A stretch of DNA of 64,000 bases from Saprospiraceae bacterium (lineage in GTDB: Bacteria > Bacteroidota > Bacteroidia > Chitinophagales > Saprospiraceae). Shown here piece by piece: positions 15,554-24,952 of the stretch; position 1 is the stretch's first letter, and every line of letters starts with the position of its first letter. Under the pieces are notes generated by a model. The model did not search any database. It worked only from the letters and a program-made list of their open reading frames with translations, and had not been told where the DNA came from. The translations under genes and the position numbers were made by a program. The stretch spans positions 558,001 to 622,000 of the forward strand of contig CATQHI010000003.1 in assembly GCA_958295895.1 (NCBI GenBank), in the 5' to 3' direction.

Positions 15554-16461
15554 AACCAAAACATTTTACCCGCCCAGTACAGGGTAAACACCAGCGGCAG
15601 GTAGGCGAATGAGTAGAACATCATGTACAGAGCCGTACGTCGCCCGGCCTGCACCCAAAATCGGTAGGCGAAGTAGCAAAAGGCCAGACTCGCCAGCACA
15701 ACGGGGGGTGTTATCCACACAGACGTCACTCCCAGAAAGTACGGGAGGACGCAAAGCGGCAGCAGGACTACCGTAGCGACGATGGAGTCCCTTCCCAGCA
15801 ACGCTGCATCTACGTCCCCGCCCCGCTCCGGTACCAGCTTAAAACCGGCCCTGCGGTAGTCCGCCGCACCGAGGTACCCGATGGCGTAGAAGTGGGGCAG
15901 TTGCCAGAAAAACTGAATGGTGAAGAGCGTAATGCCGAGCGCCGTGATGGACCCTTCCGCCGCCGCACAACCGATCAATGCGGGCAGTGCACCGGGGATG
16001 GCCCCGACCAATACGGCGATTGGGCCGACGCGCTTGAGCGGCGTGTACACAAAGGCATAGCTGATGAGCGACACCATGCCCAGAAACGCGGTCCAGGGAT
16101 TAAAGAGCGCAAGCAGGGTCACCCCACCAATACTAGCAAAACCGGCCAGCAGAAGTGCTTCGCTGCTGCCCATGCGACCGTCGGCCAGGGGGCGGAGCCT
16201 GGTACGCTCCATCTCCCGGTCGTAGTCCTTTTCCAGTACCTCGTTAATGATATTGGCTGCTGCCGTAGTAAGAAAGCCCCCCATAGTCAGTACCCCTACT
16301 GCCCACCAGCTAAACGATCCGGCGGATAGCGCAACTAGGTAGGCCAGCACGGAGGAAAGGACCACGGTGGCGGACAACCGGAATTTGACCAGCGCGGATA
16401 GATCGGCCAAGCGGTGATTCCACACACCTGCTGCGATCCGATGTTTGCTAGATGCTTTCAT
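15550..16461 (-). CDS. ctaB: Protoheme IX farnesyltransferase
   Basis: 303 residues with about eight membrane helices. It adds a farnesyl tail to heme b, forming heme O, the precursor of heme A of the oxidase. The prenyl-diphosphate-binding aspartate-rich motif reads NIINEVLEKDYDREMERTRL followed by RPLA, near residues 71-93, as in UbiA/CtaB enzymes. A second motif region lies near YRRAGFKLVPERGGD. Upstream, a hairpin with a T-tract (16470-16515) separates it from coxA and ends only about 9 nt before the ATG. CtaA (heme A synthase) is not in the window. Confidence 0.93.
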   Translation of the reverse strand: MKASSKHRIAAGVWNHRLADLSALVKFRLSATVVLSSVLAYLVALSAGSFSWWAVGVLTMGGFLTTAAANIINEVLEKDYDREMERTRLRPLADGRMGSSEALLLAGFASIGGVTLLALFNPWTAFLGMVSLISYAFVYTPLKRVGPIAVLVGAIPGALPALIGCAAAEGSITALGITLFTIQFFWQLPHFYAIGYLGAADYRRAGFKLVPERGGDVDAALLGRDSIVATVVLLPLCVLPYFLGVTSVWITPPVVLASLAFCYFAYRFWVQAGRRTALYMMFYSFAYLPLVFTLYWAGKMFWL

Positions 16462-16469
16462 GCTGAGGT

Positions 16470-16515
16470 AAAAAACAACCCGTAGTCCAAGGCGACGGGC
16501 CTACGAACTACGGGT
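16470..16515 (-). terminator. Terminator-like hairpin between coxA and ctaB
   Basis: On the minus strand ACCCGTAGT and ACTACGGGT (16478-16486 and 16507-16515) form a 9-bp stem followed by TGTTTTTT. It ends about 9 nt before the ctaB ATG. It could end the coxBA transcript or act as an attenuator for the assembly genes downstream. No promoter box is seen between hairpin and ATG. Confidence 0.65.
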
Positions 16516-16557
16516 CGTCACGGGAAGAATCAACGGGATGAAACTTCGTAGTATGGA

Positions 16558-18414
16558 TTAATGGTCGTGGGTCTCCCCCTCCATGATGGGCTGAATCTGG
16601 GGGATATAGTCCACACCATCTTTGCTGTAGTCGTAGGCCCACCGCTGTACCGTAGGCAGCTTACCGGGCCAGTTGCCGTGGCCGGTTTCGATGGGTGTAG
16701 TCCACTCCAGCGTATTGGCCTGGTAGGGGTTTTTTACGGTGAGTTTACGTCCCTTCCAAATGCTCCAGAAGAAGTTGATGACAAACAGCAACTGGAAACC
16801 AAAGGTAATGATCGCGGCAATGGTAATGAACTTGTTCATGCCGTCGAAGTGACCGAAGGTTTGGAAGTTATCGAAGCTGTAGTAGCGGCGGGGCACACCG
16901 GCCATACCGAGGTAGTGCATGGGCCAGAAGACACAGTAGGCACCGATGAGCGTACCCCAGAAGTGAAACTTACCGAGGGTCTCGTTCATAAAGCGACCGT
17001 ACAGCTTGGGGAACCAGTGGTATACCCCGGCATACATACCGAAGAAGGCGGCGACTCCCATCACGATGTGGAAGTGAGCTACCACGAAGTAGGTGTCGTG
17101 CAACTGAATGTCCAGGGCGGAGTTACCGAGCCAGATACCGGTCAGACCACCGCTGATGAACATCGACACGAAGCCGATGGCAAATAGACTAGCGGGATTG
17201 AAGCGGATATCACCCCCGTAAAGCGTGGCAATCCAGTTGAACACCTTCACGGCCGAGGGTACGGCAATGATCAGCGTGAAGATGACGAAGAAGTTGGCAA
17301 TGAAGGGGTTTATACCCGACATGAACATGTGGTGCGCCCAGACGATGAAGGCCAGAAAGGCAATCGCCAGGATCGAGAACACCATGGCCTGGTACCCAAA
17401 AATCGGCTTGCGGCTGTTGACCGATAGTACTTCAGAGACAATACCGAAGGCCGGCAGAATGATGATGTACACCTCCGGGTGACCCAGGAACCAGAACAAG
17501 TGCTGGTAGAGGATAGGGCTACCACCGACGTGGTCAAGCGCTGCACCACCGATGTAGATGTCACTAAGGTAGAAGCTAGTACCAATGCCACGGTCCAGCA
17601 TCAGCAGGAAAAAGGCCGAGGTAAGTACGGGGAAGGACAGCAGACCCAGAATGGCCGTCACGAAGAAGGCCCAAATTGGCAGTGGAAGACGCCACATACT
17701 CATGCCCTTAGTGCGTAGGTTAAGCACCGTGGTGATGTAGTTGATACCACCCAGTAGTACGGAGACTACGAAGAGCACCAGCGAGATCGTCCAGAGGGTC
17801 ATACCGGCACCGGAGCCGTCCATCGCCTGCGGCAGGGCGGAAAGCGGCGGATAAGCTACCCAGCCACCGGCAAAGGGGCCGGTAGAAAGGAACAGCGAGG
17901 CGAACATGATGCTACCGGATATAAAGAAGAACCAGTAACTAAGCATGTTAAGCAATGGCGAGGCCATATCGCGCGCGCCGATCATCAGGGGAATCAGGAG
18001 ATTGGAGAAGGTACCGGATAGTCCGGCAGTAAGCACGAAGAATACCAGAATGGTACCGTGCATGGTGACCAGGGCGTAGTAAAAGTCAGCTACCAGCGTA
18101 CCGACGCCGTCCTCATTGATGGCAATCCACTTACCGAGTACGGGCTGTAGCCAGGCGAGGCTTTCCTCGGGGAAGCCCAACTGCATACGGAAGACGAGCG
18201 ACATAGCGCCACCGATGATCGCCCACATCATTCCTGTAATCAGGAACTGCTTGGCGATCATCTTGTGATCCTGACTAAAAATATAGTGGGATACGAAATT
18301 CGACTGGTACTTGTCACCGTGGTGGTGCTCGTGAAAATGGTCGTCGTACCCAAATTCCTCGATGAGCGCGTCGTCGCGCTTGACGGGGGCCGTAGTAAGA
18401 ACTGCAGTAGCCAT
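16558..18414 (-). CDS. coxA: Cytochrome c oxidase subunit I
   Basis: 618 residues, twelve or more helices, the catalytic heme-copper subunit that reduces O2 and pumps protons. Visible ligands are HGTILVFFVLTAG (low-spin heme His), FWFLGHPEVYIIILPAFG (CuB His and the cross-linked Tyr of an A-type oxidase), IVWAHHMFMSG (two CuB His) and LHDTYFVVAHFHIVMG (high-spin and low-spin heme His). The N-terminus has a His-rich stretch (HFHEHHHGDK). The YxxxH cross-link residues and the HPEVY motif place it in the A family. It follows coxB by 31 nt on the same transcript. Confidence 0.96.
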   Translation of the reverse strand: MATAVLTTAPVKRDDALIEEFGYDDHFHEHHHGDKYQSNFVSHYIFSQDHKMIAKQFLITGMMWAIIGGAMSLVFRMQLGFPEESLAWLQPVLGKWIAINEDGVGTLVADFYYALVTMHGTILVFFVLTAGLSGTFSNLLIPLMIGARDMASPLLNMLSYWFFFISGSIMFASLFLSTGPFAGGWVAYPPLSALPQAMDGSGAGMTLWTISLVLFVVSVLLGGINYITTVLNLRTKGMSMWRLPLPIWAFFVTAILGLLSFPVLTSAFFLLMLDRGIGTSFYLSDIYIGGAALDHVGGSPILYQHLFWFLGHPEVYIIILPAFGIVSEVLSVNSRKPIFGYQAMVFSILAIAFLAFIVWAHHMFMSGINPFIANFFVIFTLIIAVPSAVKVFNWIATLYGGDIRFNPASLFAIGFVSMFISGGLTGIWLGNSALDIQLHDTYFVVAHFHIVMGVAAFFGMYAGVYHWFPKLYGRFMNETLGKFHFWGTLIGAYCVFWPMHYLGMAGVPRRYYSFDNFQTFGHFDGMNKFITIAAIITFGFQLLFVINFFWSIWKGRKLTVKNPYQANTLEWTTPIETGHGNWPGKLPTVQRWAYDYSKDGVDYIPQIQPIMEGETHDH

Positions 18415-18445
18415 GGGACCTAGATTATAACGTGTGTTGACCTAA

Positions 18446-19969
18446 CTATTTAGAAGCTTCCTCCTGGGCGAACTGGGGCTCGCTGGGTGCTCCTCTTATA
18501 ATGTAAAATTCAGTACGGCGGTTGCGCTGGCGCCCCTCTTCCGTTGTATTATCGGCGACCGGACGCTCCGCTCCGTAGCCCTTGCTCATCAGGCGATTAT
18601 TAGCGATGCCACCGGCGGCCAGGTAATCGCGGACCGCCCGGGCACGCTGCTCGCTCAGTGTCTGGTTGGCGGCTGCATCTCCCGTATCGTCGGTGTGGCC
18701 CATAAGCATGGCCCCAACATCTTCGTTGGTCTGTAGGAAACCAATTATGTCGTTGAGCTGGTACTCGCTACTATCGGTGAGGGTAGCGGAGCCGGTCTCG
18801 AAGGTGACGTAGTCAAGGTTCAGCACGTTGTCGTCGTTGCTCGGCGTAGCAATAGCGTTATTGGCTAGGCGGTTGAACTCCTGGCGTCGCTCCTTCACCT
18901 GGGCCATAAACAGGGGGTCATCCTTGGTGCCCTTAATGTTGCTCAGGTAGTAGGACTTCTGTCCGGCATACCAGGTGTCGAAGTCTTCTTGCTCCAGGAT
19001 GGTCACGGTGCGAGCCATAGAGTAATGTCCCTTACCACAGAGTTCGGCACAGGCTAGCTCCATATTACGCGTTTCCCAGAGTTGCTTGCCCTCGTCGTTT
19101 TCGGGATCGAGACCCTGGTACTCGGGATACTCCGAAAGCGATTGACGCCACTCCTTAGTCGTCTTGGTGGGAGTGAAAACAAAGTAGGTGGGCAGCCCCG
19201 GTATGGCATCCATCTTGACGCGAAACTGGGGTAGGTAGAAGTCGTGGAGCACGTCCTTAGCAGTAATGCGCACACGCACTTTTTGGTCCACGGGCAGGGT
19301 AACGTCATTCACTAGAATGTCGTCGAGGTTCTTCGGATCGGTCCAGTCTTGACCTAGAAGATTAGCGCCGGAGATCAAACGGAAGTCTTTGCGACCTAGT
19401 AGACCGTCGGGACCGGGGTAGCGCATCTGCCAGGCGAACTGGTAACCGGTAGCTTCGATTTCCATGTACTGATCGTCGGCTCCTACATCGCTCATGATGT
19501 CGTTCCAGGCGTCGAGGCCACCTACTACCAGGAAGGTCATCACGATGGCAGGGATACCGGTCCATACGAGCTCCACGGTATTGTTGTGGCTCAGGTACAT
19601 AGCCTTGTGTCCCTTACGGGTGCGGTACTTGTAGGCGTAGTAGAAAAGGGCGAAGTTGGTCAGCAAGAAGGCCGTGTAGGTGACTGCCAGGGTCCACTTC
19701 ATCATGGTATCGATCGACGCCCCGTGTATCGAAGCGGACTCTTGGGGACCAAATCCCAGAATATAGTTTTTGTAGTAGTACGCCGAGGCAGTAGTAGCCA
19801 CCAGGAATACGATCATGAATAGGAGGAGCCCCTTACCCGTAGTGGCGACATTGGAGGCATCTACTTCCTCCTTACCGCGCAACTGCTTGGCCAGGTCACG
19901 CACGCGGGCGATCTGGACGATGATGAGCAGCAACAACGCGATACACAAAAAGACGATCAACGTGGTCAT
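18446..19969 (-). CDS. coxB: Cytochrome c oxidase subunit II fused to an OmpA-like domain
   Basis: 507 residues, much longer than usual. Hydrophobic helices lie near 3-21, 47-66, 88-112 and 130-150. The CuA domain follows, with YQFAWQMRYPG, DVLHDFYLPQFRVKMD (His) and MELACAELCGKGHYSMARTV (Cys-x3-Cys-x3-His-x2-Met). From about residue 385 to 490 comes a complete OmpA_C domain: NLDYVTFETGSATLTDSS, GHTDDTGDAAANQTLSEQRA, then GYGAERPVADN and GRQRNRRTEFYI, which includes the Asp and Arg that bind diaminopimelate in peptidoglycan. The fusion suggests that the oxidase is tethered to the cell wall. A promoter box and hairpin precede it. Confidence 0.93.
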   Translation of the reverse strand: MTTLIVFLCIALLLLIIVQIARVRDLAKQLRGKEEVDASNVATTGKGLLLFMIVFLVATTASAYYYKNYILGFGPQESASIHGASIDTMMKWTLAVTYTAFLLTNFALFYYAYKYRTRKGHKAMYLSHNNTVELVWTGIPAIVMTFLVVGGLDAWNDIMSDVGADDQYMEIEATGYQFAWQMRYPGPDGLLGRKDFRLISGANLLGQDWTDPKNLDDILVNDVTLPVDQKVRVRITAKDVLHDFYLPQFRVKMDAIPGLPTYFVFTPTKTTKEWRQSLSEYPEYQGLDPENDEGKQLWETRNMELACAELCGKGHYSMARTVTILEQEDFDTWYAGQKSYYLSNIKGTKDDPLFMAQVKERRQEFNRLANNAIATPSNDDNVLNLDYVTFETGSATLTDSSEYQLNDIIGFLQTNEDVGAMLMGHTDDTGDAAANQTLSEQRARAVRDYLAAGGIANNRLMSKGYGAERPVADNTTEEGRQRNRRTEFYIIRGAPSEPQFAQEEASK

Positions 19970-19988
19970 CGGAATAAATTAGCGGGGT

Positions 19989-20014
19989 AAAAATCGACAA
20001 ACCCAACGGTTTGT
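19989..20014 (-). terminator. Terminator-like hairpin in the coxB leader
   Basis: On the minus strand a perfect 7-bp stem (ACAAACC / GGTTTGT, 19997-20003 and 20008-20014, 4-nt loop) is followed by CGATTTTT and lies 20 nt before the coxB ATG. It is downstream of the TAAATTTG box, so it is placed to act as an attenuator, or it ends the act transcript. Confidence 0.6.
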
Positions 20015-20022
20015 TTCGGATA

Positions 20023-20030
20023 CAAATTTA
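20023..20030 (-). promoter_or_regulatory. Perfect -7 box (TAAATTTG) upstream of coxB
   Basis: TAAATTTG matches TAnnTTTG and lies 53 nt upstream of the coxB ATG. No TTTG is present at -33, which suggests that an activator may be needed; a dyad lies 39 nt further upstream. Confidence 0.5.
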
Positions 20031-20069
20031 ACGGTACACTGCGGGGAGGGTTACACCACGGCACCTTCT

Positions 20070-20084
20070 TTAGACTTAGTCTAA
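20070..20084. promoter_or_regulatory. 15-bp palindrome TTAGACT-T-AGTCTAA, candidate operator
   Basis: A perfect palindrome with 7-bp arms centred at 20077, 47 nt upstream of the coxB -7 box. A near copy (TAGATTGAGTCTA, 30241-30253) lies upstream of the actA promoter. The shape resembles operators of dimeric regulators, perhaps a DtxR/MntR-type metal sensor (inference from memory). The regulator is not identified. Confidence 0.45.
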
Positions 20085-20091
20085 GCAAGCA

Positions 20092-21840
20092 CTAGGTGTG
20101 GTGGTGCAAGCTTTCCTCAAGATACGGATCGTGACGGGGTTCCAGCCGTGCCTTTGTGAGTTGCCCCAACGTAAAGAACAGGAAACCACCCAGAAAACCC
20201 AGAAACGTGCCAATTTCCAGGAGCCCGGGCAGTGTATAGCCTGATTTAAAGCCCAGGGTATGGTCTTCCTCACTGTGCCCACCGGCCGCCTCCAGGTGCC
20301 CTACCATCTCCAGTTCCGAGTCGTCTACGTACTGCTCCTGAATGTAATGGTTAGGCTCAAAGACGTCCGTCTCATTGCGCTCCATGATGGCCGCAAACTC
20401 ACGGGGGCCGTCTATGCCCTCTCCCTCAGGGGGGCCACCACGAAACTCCGTAGTCAGGGGTACGTCGTTGCTGTCACTGACCGTCTGGGCCCCTACCTGT
20501 AGTCTAGGATTGTTAGGATCGGTGGGCACGGGTAGTCCGGCGCTGTTCACGTTCTGTCCTTCAGTGCGTAGGTTATCAATCTCCTCTACGTCAGTTGCAT
20601 CGGCGTACTTCTCCTCTGCGGGTACCTCGTCATCTTCACTTACGAGTTCTTCCGCATTCACGTCATCTTCCGTATCGGCGGCATGCGCTTCGTCGGTATG
20701 CTCCATGGTAGCGTGTTCCCCCTCTCCATCGTGGGTGGTTGTGTGTTCTTCTAATTCGATCAGGGTTAGCCGGGCACCGGGTTTGATCATTTGAAAGTAG
20801 TCCAGCCAGTGACCCAAGAAGACAAAGGCCGAGGCAAAGAATAGCGTACCCATCTTACGCTTGGTGTCGTTGCGCATGAGGATAAAGAAGGGCAGTAGAA
20901 AGTTGATCGCCAGGTTAGCCCAGAACAAGACGGCGTAATTGTCCTGTCGCTCGCGGAAGTAAATCGTCTCCTCCCCCACGTTCGCGTACCAGATGAGCAT
21001 ATACTGACTGAACCATAGGTAAGTCCAGAAGATAGAAATAGCGAAGAGGTACTTACCGAGGTCGTGGAAATGCTCGGCGTTGACCCCCAGGAAGTACCCA
21101 CGACTCTTAAGGTAGATCAGCAGCATGATGGTCAGGGCCGTCATCGCCACGAACAGCGAGGCAGTGGCGTACCAGGCAAACATCGTCGAGTACCAGTGGC
21201 TGTCGATCGACATGATCCATTGCCACATCAAAGCTGCGCTGGTAAAGCCGAAGATGGGCAGAAAGATCGCCGCATACTTCTTGTAGCTACGGTAGTAGCT
21301 GAATTCCGTATCCTGATCGTCCAGATCCTCGGCGATGCTAATGTTCCGCATCTTACCCAGCAGGAAATACCAAATACCCACAAAGAGGATAGTGCCACCG
21401 GCGTACCAAAATTTGTTGAGAAAGGACGACTTGTGGGTCAGGATTTCATCTCCGGCAACGGCCGCCTCATCGTTCCAGTGATAGATATGGTGGCTGTGAA
21501 GAAAAAGACCAACGATAAGTATCCCCATCAGAAAGAGGCCCGGTAAGAGGAAGGAGGCAAAGCTCTCCCATACCCGCTTGAACTGGACGAACCAGCCGGC
21601 ATAGGCCGTAGTAAAGGCAGCCAGTGCGAAGCCCGCTAATGCGGCAATTCCAAGGAAGAAAACAGAATTGTGGAGCAGGTTGGTCCAGAACCGCATGTGG
21701 TGGCCTTCCCCCCCGTCTACAAAGTAGCTGGCAATGAGGCAGATAAGCCCCACACCCATGAGAACGAGTGTGGTGGTCTTGGCGCGCGAGGAAAATACGA
21801 AGTTCTCCTGGCTCTTTTCTTCAATACGTATCGATGCCAT
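20092..21840 (-). CDS. actF: Alternative complex III subunit ActF
   Basis: 582 residues. It is a polytopic membrane protein of the quinol:cytochrome c oxidoreductase, related to ActC/NrfD, with about ten helices (for example LVLMGVGLICLIASYFV near 30, IAALAGFALAAFTTAYAGW, MFAWYATASLFVAMTALTIML). The usual family length is near 400-450; the excess comes from an acidic, low-complexity insertion at about residues 361-525 (HTDEAHAADTEDDVNAEELV, then VSEDDEVPAEEK) before the last helix LLEIGTFLGFLGGFLFFTLG. The protein ends HHHT. It is the last act gene; coxB follows 122 nt downstream with its own promoter box. Confidence 0.9.
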   Translation of the reverse strand: MASIRIEEKSQENFVFSSRAKTTTLVLMGVGLICLIASYFVDGGEGHHMRFWTNLLHNSVFFLGIAALAGFALAAFTTAYAGWFVQFKRVWESFASFLLPGLFLMGILIVGLFLHSHHIYHWNDEAAVAGDEILTHKSSFLNKFWYAGGTILFVGIWYFLLGKMRNISIAEDLDDQDTEFSYYRSYKKYAAIFLPIFGFTSAALMWQWIMSIDSHWYSTMFAWYATASLFVAMTALTIMLLIYLKSRGYFLGVNAEHFHDLGKYLFAISIFWTYLWFSQYMLIWYANVGEETIYFRERQDNYAVLFWANLAINFLLPFFILMRNDTKRKMGTLFFASAFVFLGHWLDYFQMIKPGARLTLIELEEHTTTHDGEGEHATMEHTDEAHAADTEDDVNAEELVSEDDEVPAEEKYADATDVEEIDNLRTEGQNVNSAGLPVPTDPNNPRLQVGAQTVSDSNDVPLTTEFRGGPPEGEGIDGPREFAAIMERNETDVFEPNHYIQEQYVDDSELEMVGHLEAAGGHSEEDHTLGFKSGYTLPGLLEIGTFLGFLGGFLFFTLGQLTKARLEPRHDPYLEESLHHHT

Positions 21841-21872
21841 GGGCTCGGGGTAGTAGGGTGCGGGGGAATTGA

Positions 21873-22802
21873 TTATTTCTTGCGCAGGGCAGGCTGCAGA
21901 CGGCCGGTGGGTGAGGCCGCATCGCTGATGAGCGGGCTATCCGGACTCGGCTCATCGTCCGATACCTGCTGGGCCAGCGGGTCGGTCACACCGAGTGGTT
22001 TGGCCAGCGCGGGGTCGAGGGTGTTGACCAGTTGATTGTACTCCAGTCCGGCATCCTTGGCCTGTAGACTACGGATGTAGTGAATTACCTGCCAGCGCTC
22101 TTCGTAGCTCATCTTGTCGGCGTAGGCCCCCATGACGTTGTAGCCGTACATTATGGCGTGGTAGTAGCGCATGTTGGAAGACTCGACGTACTCCGGCCGC
22201 AGTAGGTTAGCCGGTGCGGCGGGGTACTTTGCCTGCGGGTTCTTATCGGTATCGTAGATGTAGCCCAGTCCGTTACCCTCCTCGCCGTGACAAATGGCGC
22301 AGAAGATATTGTAGATGTTACCGCCCCGTACCATCCCGTCGTCAGTGATCGGAAAGGGGTTCACGCTGAGATCGGCTAAGGCTTGTTCGTGCCCCTCCGG
22401 TGTATCCTCATAGTAGTAGGGGACGTGGCCGTTCGTGGGTACGGGAACGGCGTTGGGGTTGCCGGCGTCCACCATGAACCCCCGCATGGATTCGGCGACC
22501 TCCTCGTCCCGCTCTGGATTTGCGATAAGGGGGGGGGTTCCCGGCAGGTACTGTCCGGCCCACCCCCGCGGCACGACGCCCTCCACGGTATACTTAGGAT
22601 ACACGAGCTCACCTAGTGATACGGTCGAACGGTCGTTCCAGGTATTGTAGTAATAATAGTTGTAGGCATTAGCCTCCACGGCCACCGAGTGCACCATGTC
22701 GGGCATGTACTCACTACCCGGAAACTCACCGTCCGGCTCGCTACAGGCCGTCAGCAGGACGGCTAGCGTAAGCGAAAGCGCAAGGATATGTAGATGTTTC
22801 AT
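21873..22802 (-). CDS. actE: Alternative complex III subunit ActE (monoheme cytochrome c lipoprotein)
   Basis: 309 residues from the ATG at 22802; an in-frame ATG at 22829 lies upstream of the signal peptide. MKHLHILALSLTLAVLLTAC is a lipoprotein signal with Cys20. One heme c motif, FCAICHGEEGNG, is visible, with a likely Met axial ligand in GAYADKMSYEERWQVIHYIR. The N-terminal third contains the MVHSVAVEANAYN stretch typical of ActE. It is anchored on the periplasmic side of complex III, where it passes electrons toward soluble cytochrome c or the oxidase. It is between actD and actF with short gaps. Confidence 0.92.
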   Translation of the reverse strand: MKHLHILALSLTLAVLLTACSEPDGEFPGSEYMPDMVHSVAVEANAYNYYYYNTWNDRSTVSLGELVYPKYTVEGVVPRGWAGQYLPGTPPLIANPERDEEVAESMRGFMVDAGNPNAVPVPTNGHVPYYYEDTPEGHEQALADLSVNPFPITDDGMVRGGNIYNIFCAICHGEEGNGLGYIYDTDKNPQAKYPAAPANLLRPEYVESSNMRYYHAIMYGYNVMGAYADKMSYEERWQVIHYIRSLQAKDAGLEYNQLVNTLDPALAKPLGVTDPLAQQVSDDEPSPDSPLISDAASPTGRLQPALRKK

Positions 22803-22828
22803 GCTAGAATATTTGCTAGGGTTAGACA

Positions 22829-23431
22829 CTAGGCGGCCACCAGTTTGCGGTGTACCGTCTCTACCCCGGTACGATTGAAGTATTGACGCAGCCGGTCGAT
22901 CTCACTGTCGCTGGACTCCGTCACGTCAAACGCAATACAAAACTTGTCGTCGGTGATCCGGTCGTGAAGACGGCGGGGTTCTGCGCCGGGACCGAGTCCG
23001 TTAATGATGTAGAACACCGTCACCATACCGACGGAGGCAAAGAGCACCGTCAACTCAAAGGTGATGGGAATAAACGCCGGCACCGACCAGTAGGGCTTAC
23101 CCCCGAAGATGATCGGCCAGTCACGGGTAAACACCCACGTCATAAATCCGAAGCCGAACAAGCAGCCGATGCTACCGAAGACAAAGCCCGCCACGTGTAG
23201 GCGACTTTCTTCCAGTCCCAGCAGCGGATCAAGTCCATGCACGGGAAACGGAGTGTACACATCGTCGATCGCCAGATGGTCCTCGTTAGCTGCGCGAACG
23301 GCGTCAAGTAACTTGACCTCATCGTCGTAGAGTCCGAAGAAGATATCGCGGTTTGTGGCGCGGGCATACTCCTCTTTATCCGTTCCCGTAGCCGGATCAC
23401 CAATGGTAGGTTCAATGCGTATAGTTGCCAT
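22829..23431 (-). CDS. actD: Alternative complex III subunit ActD (DUF3341)
   Basis: 200 residues. Two central membrane helices (VAGFVFGSIGCLFGFGFMTWV near 82-103 and ELTVLFASVGMVTVFYIING near 125-145) are flanked by soluble parts, as in DUF3341 proteins. The segment GKPYWSVPAFIPITFELTVL is a family hallmark. ActD is a non-redox subunit next to the quinol-binding ActC in the inner membrane. It lies 22 nt downstream of actC and its stop is adjacent to the upstream alternative start of actE. Confidence 0.92.
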   Translation of the reverse strand: MATIRIEPTIGDPATGTDKEEYARATNRDIFFGLYDDEVKLLDAVRAANEDHLAIDDVYTPFPVHGLDPLLGLEESRLHVAGFVFGSIGCLFGFGFMTWVFTRDWPIIFGGKPYWSVPAFIPITFELTVLFASVGMVTVFYIINGLGPGAEPRRLHDRITDDKFCIAFDVTESSDSEIDRLRQYFNRTGVETVHRKLVAA

Positions 23432-23452
23432 GTAGCGGTCGCTTTGCTGGGG

Positions 23453-24940
<1,488 letters not shown>

Positions 24941-24952
24941 TAATTCTTGATT

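Noticed and set aside
20092-20105. C-terminal HHH of ActF as an engineered tag
   Set aside because: Only three His in a natural C-terminal context; His-rich stretches also occur in ActC and CoxA.
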